Shown here piece by piece: positions 22,574 through 28,011 of a DNA stretch of 28,011 nt (its first letter is position 1; the number at the start of each line of letters is the position of its first letter). A program made the position numbers and the translations under genes. This DNA comes from an uncultured Myxococcales bacterium (GTDB lineage Bacteria > Myxococcota_A > UBA9042 > DTJE01): positions 1 through 28,011 of the forward strand of contig CALJUR010000007.1 in NCBI GenBank assembly GCA_937975765.1, written 5' to 3'. The notes beneath the pieces are model-generated. The model was not told the origin of the DNA, searched no databases, and was given only the letters and a program-made list of their open reading frames with translations.

Positions 22574-24595
22574 ATGCGAAGACTGCGGCCGGCGGCCCTC
22601 TGGATCCTCCTGTTCCTGTCCTGCCTCGCGTTCGCTGCGGCCTCGAACGTCGAGTTGCCCGGGCTGAACGGCGACACCCAGCGGGACCTGCTGCTGGCGC
22701 GGGACCTGGGCGGCGCGCAGGAGGCCGACGCCGGGGCCCGGACGTCGCTGCCGTCGCTGTCGCAGGGGCGCTTCTGGATCGCGACGCTGCGGCTGGCGGG
22801 CGACGCGGGGCTGGACCTCCGGGACGTGCAGGCCGTCGCGGTCCTGCTGGTCGCGATCGCGGCCTGCCTGGTGGCCGCGGCCGGGACCTGGTGGTCCGGC
22901 GCGCCGGCCGGCTTCCTGGGGGCGCTGCTGTACCTGTGGAAGGTGCTCCCGGCCTCGCGCGAGTACCTGACCGTCCTGTGGAACCCGACGCTGATCCCGT
23001 GGCCGTCGGCCCTCGCTTTGGCGTGCCTGGCGCGGGCGACGGCCACGGCCGGCGGGCCGGCCTGGATGGCGGCAGGGTTCGCGTACGGGTTCCTGGTGCA
23101 GAGCCACCCGGTCTCGCTGGCCTGGGCGCCGTACCTCGCGGCGGCATACCTGCTGCGGCCGCCCGCGCGGAAGACGGCGTGGGCCGGCCTGGCGGTCCTT
23201 GCGTTCGCGGCGCCGATGGCCGCCTTCCAGGGCCCGGGGGGCTCCGGCCTGGCGGACGCGGTCCCGGGCCTCTGGCAGGCGCTGGTCGAGGGGGGAGGAG
23301 GCGCGGTTGCCGGCGGTCTGCTGGCGTTGCTGGCGGCGGCCCCCTTCCTGGCGCTGGCGTCGGCACGGGTCCGGCGGCGCGGCCCCGGTTGGGCCCTGTT
23401 CGCCTCGGCCACGGGGCCCGCGGCGCTGGTCCTGGCCGTCCTGGCGAGGACCGGGCACGGGTTCCAGCACTACTACCTCCTGCCGTTCGGGCCCGCGGCG
23501 GCCCTCGCGGTCTCGACGCTGGTCGTCGCCGCGGCGGGCCGGGCCTGGAGGTCGTTCTGGCCCCGCCCCGGGAAGGGCGTCCGGGCGGCGATCCTCGCGG
23601 CCCTGGTACTGGCGGGTTTCGTCGGCGCCGCCTGGAGGATGGCGGACCGGGAGCGTCCTTCCCCCGGGTGGACCTGCCGGGACGCGCAGGCCGTCCTGTC
23701 CATCGGGGAGCGGGCGGGATGGACGACGTGGTCCCGGGCCTTCGCGCTGGCTCGCGGACCGGATGCGCAGCCGGTGCTGAGGGCGGCCCAGGTCCTGCCG
23801 GACCCGGACCCCGGGGCCGGGATCCTGCCGGGCCCGGCGCAGGGCGAGGGGGGCCGGGATGCGATCGCCCTGTACGTGCAGAAGGGCGATCGGGCGGTCC
23901 CGGCGGATCGCGCGCCAGGCGCCCCGACGTTCACCGCCTTCGACGGCGAACCCGTGCGCGTGATCGCCTACCGGCCCGCGCTGGACGTCGCGGGAGCGCG
24001 ATGGAGCCTGCGGGACGAAACCGGGGTGCGGGTCGAACAGGCCGGCTGGGCCCCCGCCCGGGTCGCCTCGACGCGCGGCTATCCCTCCCTGGAGTCCGCG
24101 TGGAGGTTCGCGCGGATCGAGGCCGTCACCGCGAGGATTCCAGTGGCTCCCGGGACGGACGAGGCCCTGGAACTGCGGGTCGTGCCGCCGGAAACGGGGT
24201 GGGTTCCCGAGGGAGGCGGGCTGGAGGTGTCGGGCCTCGACTTCGAGCCGATCGACGGGGGCGTCCGGGTGCTGGCGGGGCAGCAGGGAAGGGAAGGCGA
24301 GGTGGCGGCCTCGTACCGCAACGCCGGCTCGCCGGGGATCGGCTGGGTGTTCCCGGTCATCCTCGAGATGCCGCCCCCGGGGGCGCAGGTGCCGCTGCCG
24401 GGGGGCCCGGTGCAACCGGCGCCGGAGGGGTGTCCCTTGCCGTCCGGCGGGCCGCACGGCACCGGGACGAAGGTGCCCGTGCCGGTCGTGCTGGCCGCCC
24501 TGGCCTGGATCGTGGCGATGCTGCTGTCCGGGTGGCTGCCGGCGGGAATGCCGGTCACCCGGGACGCGGCGCGCGGGGACCCGTCACGGCCTTGA
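22574..24595 (+). CDS. Polytopic GT-C-like membrane protein with C-terminal periplasmic domain
   Basis: A 673-residue inner-membrane protein of uncertain family. An N-terminal helix (ALWILLFLSCLAFAAA) is followed by an exported loop containing LPGLNGDTQRDLLLARDL, an acidic site of the type found in the first loop of GT-C glycosyltransferases. About eight to ten more hydrophobic segments run to about residue 355. Residues about 370-630 form a soluble domain with two predicted beta-rich parts, and a last helix (VVLAALAWIVAMLLSGW) ends the chain. It could transfer a sugar from a lipid carrier, but this rests on layout only. The start is uncertain: ATG 22574 has GGGAGG only 2 nt before it, and GTG 22559 is in frame. 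TATGGG at 22563-22568 might place transcription at the ATG. The end overlaps the convergent gene by 12 nt. Confidence 0.7.
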   Translation: MRRLRPAALWILLFLSCLAFAAASNVELPGLNGDTQRDLLLARDLGGAQEADAGARTSLPSLSQGRFWIATLRLAGDAGLDLRDVQAVAVLLVAIAACLVAAAGTWWSGAPAGFLGALLYLWKVLPASREYLTVLWNPTLIPWPSALALACLARATATAGGPAWMAAGFAYGFLVQSHPVSLAWAPYLAAAYLLRPPARKTAWAGLAVLAFAAPMAAFQGPGGSGLADAVPGLWQALVEGGGGAVAGGLLALLAAAPFLALASARVRRRGPGWALFASATGPAALVLAVLARTGHGFQHYYLLPFGPAAALAVSTLVVAAAGRAWRSFWPRPGKGVRAAILAALVLAGFVGAAWRMADRERPSPGWTCRDAQAVLSIGERAGWTTWSRAFALARGPDAQPVLRAAQVLPDPDPGAGILPGPAQGEGGRDAIALYVQKGDRAVPADRAPGAPTFTAFDGEPVRVIAYRPALDVAGARWSLRDETGVRVEQAGWAPARVASTRGYPSLESAWRFARIEAVTARIPVAPGTDEALELRVVPPETGWVPEGGGLEVSGLDFEPIDGGVRVLAGQQGREGEVAASYRNAGSPGIGWVFPVILEMPPPGAQVPLPGGPVQPAPEGCPLPSGGPHGTGTKVPVPVVLAALAWIVAMLLSGWLPAGMPVTRDAARGDPSRP

Positions 24596-25168
24596 CGGGC
24601 GCGGTCCCTCGGCGGGCCGGACCGCGCGGCCCCCGGCGCGGGTGGGAAGCCGGGCCGGGTCCAGTTCCTCGCGGGGCAGGCCGTGGCGGATCCAGACCTG
24701 CCGGACCCCGGCGCGGGCCTCGGGGGTCCGGGCCAGGGAGTACGCCCGTCGCAGGGCGGCCTTGCCCTCCTGGGGGCGCGAGTTCGCCAGGAAGTTGCGG
24801 CCCAGGTTGACCCAGGTCCGGGCCTCGTCCGGGGCGCCGGGATCCGACGGCCCGGTCCGGTCGGGCGGGGGCATCGCATCCCTCCCCTGCAGGAGGTCTT
24901 CGTGCAGGGGGCGCGCGGTGGGCCCGGCCTGGGGGGTCTTCTCGGGTGCCGGCGCCCCGTCCTCGCGACGGACCGGCAGGGGAGGGGCGGACGCGGGCGC
25001 GGCGGCGGGCGGTGCGGCCGGCACGACCGCCTCCTCGATGCCCAGTTCCCCGGGCCCGGGGATCGCCGGGAACGATGCCGTGCCGGTCCGGTGCAGCCAG
25101 GCGGCGACCGCCAGCAGCGCGGCCAACCCCGCCAACCCGATCGCGATCCGGAAGCCGCGTGACCTCAC
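24584..25168 (-). CDS. Membrane-anchored TPR-like protein coupled to the phosphoesterase
   Basis: A 194-residue protein. One N-terminal transmembrane helix (about 5-22, FRIAIGLAGLAALLAVAAW) is followed by a long Pro/Ala-rich stretch (about 40-110). A helical C-terminal part, ARTWVNLGRNFLANSRPQEG then KAALRRAYSLARTPEARAGV, resembles one or two tetratricopeptide units that normally mediate protein contacts. The GTG start overlaps the TGA of the phosphoesterase gene (GTGA) and has GGAGG 7 nt upstream, so translation is coupled. The family is not recognised. The pairing suggests that the two products act together at the cell envelope. Confidence 0.7.
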   Translation of the reverse strand: MRSRGFRIAIGLAGLAALLAVAAWLHRTGTASFPAIPGPGELGIEEAVVPAAPPAAAPASAPPLPVRREDGAPAPEKTPQAGPTARPLHEDLLQGRDAMPPPDRTGPSDPGAPDEARTWVNLGRNFLANSRPQEGKAALRRAYSLARTPEARAGVRQVWIRHGLPREELDPARLPTRAGGRAVRPAEGPRPSRP

Positions 25169-26904
25169 CGGCGGACCTCCCCGGGACGGGCCAGGCCCAG
25201 CGCCAGGCCCGCCAGCAACAGCAACGCGAACCCGGCCAGGGGGGACGCGCCGGGACCGCCCGCGCTGCACCCGCCGCTGGTGTACTCGCCGACGCACCGC
25301 GCCCGTTCGCAGGCCAGGCCCTCGCGCGCGCATGCCACCAGCACGGTCCACGTGCGACCGTCGTCGCCGCAGATCACCACGGAGTTGCCCTCGCAGCGCT
25401 TCTCGCCGGGCTGGCAGGACTCCGGGGCATCGGGGGAAGCACCCTCCTCCTGCGGCGTGGCGTCCCGTTCCGGGGCATCCCATGCGTCGGCCGGCAGGGC
25501 GTCCGGGAACGTCGTTCCCGGGTCGTCCCCGGCCTCGGCCGCCGTCGCTTCCTCGGGGGGCACGTCCTTCGGATCCTCCTCCGCGACGGCGAGTTCCGCC
25601 GATGCCTCGTCCGCCGGGACCGGGTCGTCCGGGTCCGGCGGGGGCTTCCCGGCCTCGTCGTCTCCGCCGGGGCTGGCACAGCCCGGGTCCTCGGGCCAGT
25701 CCGTCAGACCGTCGAAGTCGTCGTCCGCGCCGTTGCTGCACGCGGTCGCGCCGACGCGGAAGGCGATCTCGTGGTCGTTGCGGTTCCACGGCGACGCCTG
25801 CACGCGCAGCGAGTGGTGGCCCGCCCCCATGCCGGTGCTGTCGAAGGTGCCCGTCCAGACGTGGGTGGTGGCCTCGGTCATCGCGATCCATGGCCCGCCG
25901 TCCACCTGGAACCGCACGCCGTCCGGGGCCCGGTCGCCGAAGACCAGGGCGCGCACCGGGCACGCGTCCCACCCCGGCGGAACGGAGTAGGCGCGCGGGT
26001 TGCCGCCGCCCAGGCCCACGTCGACCGGGGCGGTGATCACCACGTAGGGCCACTGGGCCGCCGCGAACGTCCGCACCGACAGGGAGCCGTCGTCCAGGGC
26101 CAGCAGGGCCACGTGGTCCTTGTCGGACTTGCCCAGCGAGTCCAGGTTCAGGTGCAGGGTGCGGTCGCGGAACTCCGACTGGTACGAATGCGTGTGCCCA
26201 TAGACGTAGGCGGTGGCGTCGAAGGTCTTCAGGAGGGTCTTGAACTCCTCCTTGCCCCCCTCGATCGAGTTGCCGATGTCCCGGTCCACGGGATGGTGCC
26301 CGAAGACCAGGTGCACGTCGGCATCCGCGTTGTCGTCCAGGGACTTCTGGAGGAACGCCAGTTCGCCGGCGTCCAGCGTCGCGTTGTCGGCCAGCACGCC
26401 TCCGCCGTTGCTGGCCGGCGTGGCCGTCATCAGCAGGTGGACGACGCCCGAGGGACCTTCCTGCCGGACGGAGTGCTGGGTCTGGCCGTCGGCGCTGCCC
26501 GAGATCGAGTACTCCAGGTAGTGCGGCAGGCCTGCGTCCTCGTACTGGTCGTGGTTGCCGGGCAGGTCCACGTAGAGGTCGGCCGTCATGCCGCCATCGT
26601 CCAGGATCGCCCGGTACTCCTGCCATTCCTCCTCCTGCGGGCCGGTCGGGATGGGCAGCAGGCCGGTCGCGTCGGTCAGGTCGCCGCAGTTGACGACCAG
26701 CGAGGGCTGGATGGCCGTGTACGCCTCGCGGGTGGCCCAGGCCAGGTTCTCGGAATCCCGGTCGCCGGACGTACCGATGTGCGTGTCGGAAATCACCAGG
26801 TACCAGTCCACGCGGGAGGCTTCGACGGCGTACCCCGCGACCGCCGTCCGCGCGAGGGCCATCGTGGCGAGCATCGTCAACAGGGAGAGCGCGCGGCGAC
26901 CCAT
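25165..26904 (-). CDS. Exported calcineurin-like metallophosphoesterase with MYXO-CTERM-like tail
   Basis: A 579-residue exported protein. The signal peptide (RALSLLTMLATMALARTAVA) is followed by a complete metallophosphoesterase core: D40-T-H42 (VISDTHIG), NCGDLTD, GNHD (N117-H118-D119), FGHHPVD and GHTH (H237, H239). Then come a beta domain, a motif CSNGADDDFDGLTD like the calcium-binding repeats common in myxobacterial secreted proteins, an acidic low-complexity stretch, and a Cys-rich module (CQPGEKRC...CERARC). The C-terminus has GGCSAGG (Cys about 546), a hydrophobic helix and a basic end (RPGEVRR), the layout of MYXO-CTERM sorting tails that lead to surface anchoring. The ATG at 26904 has GGAGG 6 nt upstream. 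The substrate (phosphomonoester, diester or nucleotide) is unknown. Confidence 0.88.
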   Translation of the reverse strand: MGRRALSLLTMLATMALARTAVAGYAVEASRVDWYLVISDTHIGTSGDRDSENLAWATREAYTAIQPSLVVNCGDLTDATGLLPIPTGPQEEEWQEYRAILDDGGMTADLYVDLPGNHDQYEDAGLPHYLEYSISGSADGQTQHSVRQEGPSGVVHLLMTATPASNGGGVLADNATLDAGELAFLQKSLDDNADADVHLVFGHHPVDRDIGNSIEGGKEEFKTLLKTFDATAYVYGHTHSYQSEFRDRTLHLNLDSLGKSDKDHVALLALDDGSLSVRTFAAAQWPYVVITAPVDVGLGGGNPRAYSVPPGWDACPVRALVFGDRAPDGVRFQVDGGPWIAMTEATTHVWTGTFDSTGMGAGHHSLRVQASPWNRNDHEIAFRVGATACSNGADDDFDGLTDWPEDPGCASPGGDDEAGKPPPDPDDPVPADEASAELAVAEEDPKDVPPEEATAAEAGDDPGTTFPDALPADAWDAPERDATPQEEGASPDAPESCQPGEKRCEGNSVVICGDDGRTWTVLVACAREGLACERARCVGEYTSGGCSAGGPGASPLAGFALLLLAGLALGLARPGEVRR

Positions 26905-26932
26905 CCAGGACCTCCGACGGTCGGGCCGACCG

Positions 26933-26941
26933 ATGATAGCA
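26933..26941 (-). promoter_or_regulatory. Extended -10 promoter of the phosphoesterase operon
   Basis: On the minus strand TGCTATCAT combines TATCAT with a TG one base upstream, the extended -10 form that needs little or no -35. Transcription would begin near 26926, 22 nt before the ATG. Confidence 0.5.
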
Positions 26942-27023
26942 AATCCGGGCCCGGCGCAGGCAGGCACGGACAACCGGGCGACGCGCGGATCGGCCCCGGA
27001 GGCGCTTCGGCACGAGACGAGGG

Positions 27024-27052
27024 TTGACATCGGGGAGGGAAGATACGACGAT
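27024..27052 (+). promoter_or_regulatory. Promoter of the small lipoprotein genes
   Basis: TTGACA at 27024-27029 is a perfect -35 element. Exactly 17 nt later stands GACGAT (27047-27052), with TACGAC overlapping it 3 nt earlier. The start near 27059 leaves a leader of about 90 nt that contains the palindrome-like GGGAGGGCTCCC (27108-27119). Confidence 0.5.
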
Positions 27053-27150
27053 TGGCCACCGGTTCGAATCGCCGCGTGCAGAACGGGCGCGGCTGGCAGG
27101 GCGCTCGGGAGGGCTCCCAGGCAGTTCCAGTCTCAACGTGGAGGTGTCGA

Positions 27151-27543
27151 ATGAAGGTGTGGATGACTCTTGTTGCCGGCGCTTTCCTGGTCGTGGGCCT
27201 GTCGGGTTGCAACGACAAGGTGAAGCAGGACCTGGCGAAGTGCACGGCGGATTCCGCGAAGATTACGGCCGAGCTGAACGCCGCGAAGGGCGAAATGGAC
27301 GGCGTGAAGAAGCAACTGGCCGACGCGCAGACGAAGCTGACCGACCTGGGCAAGGAGAGGGAGGCCCTGCTGGTCCGCGTGACCGAGTTGGAGACCGCCG
27401 CCGCCGCCGCCGAGGAGGCCAAGGCCGCGCCCGCCGCGAAGAAGACGGCGGCGAAGAAGGTCGAGGCGCCCGCCCCGAAGACCGAGACCGGCGCGCCGGT
27501 TCCGAAGGTCGAGAAGCAGTACAAGGGCCGGTTCGCGAAGTAA
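27151..27543 (+). CDS. Small coiled-coil lipoprotein
   Basis: A 130-residue type II lipoprotein. The signal peptide ends in lipobox LSGC (C20). Residues about 22-90 are a heptad-like coiled coil rich in Lys, Glu, Ala and Leu (VKKQLADAQTKLTDLGKERE). The tail is an Ala/Lys/Pro-rich stretch (about 91-115) ending in KVEKQYKGRFAK. The layout recalls Lpp-like or SlyB-like spacer lipoproteins that bridge the outer membrane and peptidoglycan, but no sequence signature proves it. GGAGG lies 6 nt before the ATG, with a consensus -35 promoter upstream. It is probably expressed with the next gene, 30 nt downstream. Confidence 0.85.
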   Translation: MKVWMTLVAGAFLVVGLSGCNDKVKQDLAKCTADSAKITAELNAAKGEMDGVKKQLADAQTKLTDLGKEREALLVRVTELETAAAAAEEAKAAPAAKKTAAKKVEAPAPKTETGAPVPKVEKQYKGRFAK

Positions 27544-27573
27544 CAAGGTTGTGAATAGATAGGAGGTATCCCG

Positions 27574-27963
27574 ATGAAGAACCTGATCATGATCGCGGCC
27601 GGCTGCCTGCTGGCCATTGGCTTCGCGGCGTGCGACGCGACGGACGACACGACGGACACGATCGGCGACTACGTCCAGCCCTGCACCGTGGTGCCCGGCA
27701 CCACCGTCAAGGCCTCCTGCGAGCAGTACCTGGACGTGCTGTGCGCGCGGCACGTGGCCTGCGGCACCTACGCCTCGATGGAGACCTGCACCACGTGGTT
27801 CGTCTCGGAATACGGCAACTGCGCCGAGGCCCCGACCGACGGGATCGACGCGGTGGCGCAGGCCAACCTCAAGGTCTGCCTGTGCGACCTGCCGACCGCT
27901 TCCTGCGTTTCCCTGACGACGAACGGTGCCGAGGCCACGGTCCCCGAGTGCGGGAACTTCTAG
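27574..27963 (+). CDS. Small cysteine-rich lipoprotein
   Basis: A 129-residue lipoprotein with lipobox FAAC (C20). An acidic Thr/Asp stretch (DATDDTTDTIGD) is followed by a compact domain with ten cysteines (37, 49, 57, 63, 72, 83, 102, 104, 111, 126), enough for five disulfides. The core pattern CEQYLDVLCARHVACGTYAS resembles small secreted domains common in myxobacteria, which have no known role. AGGAGGT stands 7 nt before the ATG. It follows the coiled-coil lipoprotein gene by 30 nt and probably shares its transcript. The domain should sit on the outer membrane, in an oxidising compartment. Confidence 0.85.
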   Translation: MKNLIMIAAGCLLAIGFAACDATDDTTDTIGDYVQPCTVVPGTTVKASCEQYLDVLCARHVACGTYASMETCTTWFVSEYGNCAEAPTDGIDAVAQANLKVCLCDLPTASCVSLTTNGAEATVPECGNF

Positions 27964-28011
27964 GAGCCTGTCGGGAAATAGTCCAAGCGTAGGATCGACG
28001 GGGTGTTGAGG
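27964..28011. mobile_element. Possible end of an insertion sequence at the right edge
   Basis: Directly after the last stop codon comes GAGCCTGTCGGGAAATAGTC, which resembles terminal inverted repeats of some transposon families (a GxGCCTGTCxGxAAA type). The window ends 28 bases later, so neither the transposase nor the other end can be seen. The call rests on resemblance only. Confidence 0.25.

Noticed and set aside
27059..27075. GGTTCGAATC, which looks like a tRNA T-arm loop
   Set aside because: The flanking bases do not form the 5-bp T stem beyond one pair, and no acceptor or anticodon arm is present. It is a chance match in the leader of a lipoprotein gene.

Overview
The window is GC-rich chromosomal DNA, probably from an uncultured delta-proteobacterium-like or Myxococcota-like lineage. 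This is an inference from Asp/Ala/Pro-rich lipoprotein linkers, several type II lipoproteins, a Cys-bearing C-terminal sorting tail resembling MYXO-CTERM, a CSNGxDDDxDGLxD-type calcium-binding-like repeat, and single-gene or two-gene transcription units with strong GGAGG ribosome sites. No rRNA, tRNA or CRISPR array is seen.

Positions 1-7000 are an accessory region. From the left edge it holds: the first codons of a possible transposase leaving the window; a 42-bp tandem repeat; a nucleotidyltransferase-fold gene with a 60-residue partner; a large MmeI-like restriction-methylation enzyme whose target-recognition part has foreign base composition; a small membrane-protein gene and its decayed second copy; an orphan HigA-like antitoxin remnant; and a DUF4160/DUF2442 pair. 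A GC-rich palindromic repeat recurs between these genes and again at 18997-19205. At least eight copies share one orientation, and a ninth is a symmetric palindrome.

Positions 7034-13147 contain two divergent two-gene units. On the minus strand a tandem AAA+ ATPase overlaps an adenosine deaminase by 8 nt. The ATPase gene appears to have a promoter placed so that its mRNA would be leaderless. On the plus strand a secreted M1-type metallopeptidase ending in a dockerin-like domain overlaps by 4 nt a lipoprotein made of an acidic linker and a cohesin-like domain. I read this as a peptidase held on the cell surface by a dedicated cohesin.

Positions 13171-22457 hold a hybrid histidine kinase, ElbB, a lipoprotein six-hairpin glycosidase, a gamma-carbonic-anhydrase-like protein, a sigma-54 response regulator, and a GlpT-type MFS transporter with a PDZ-like, Cys-containing domain inserted in a predicted periplasmic loop.

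Positions 22574-27963 hold a polytopic GT-C-like membrane protein, convergent with a two-gene unit (a calcineurin-like phosphoesterase with a MYXO-CTERM-like tail, translationally coupled to a membrane-anchored TPR-like protein). Two small lipoproteins read to the right edge, and the last 48 bases may enter a mobile element. Candidate promoters found by eye share a TTGnnn / 17-18 nt / TAnnnT-like pattern.
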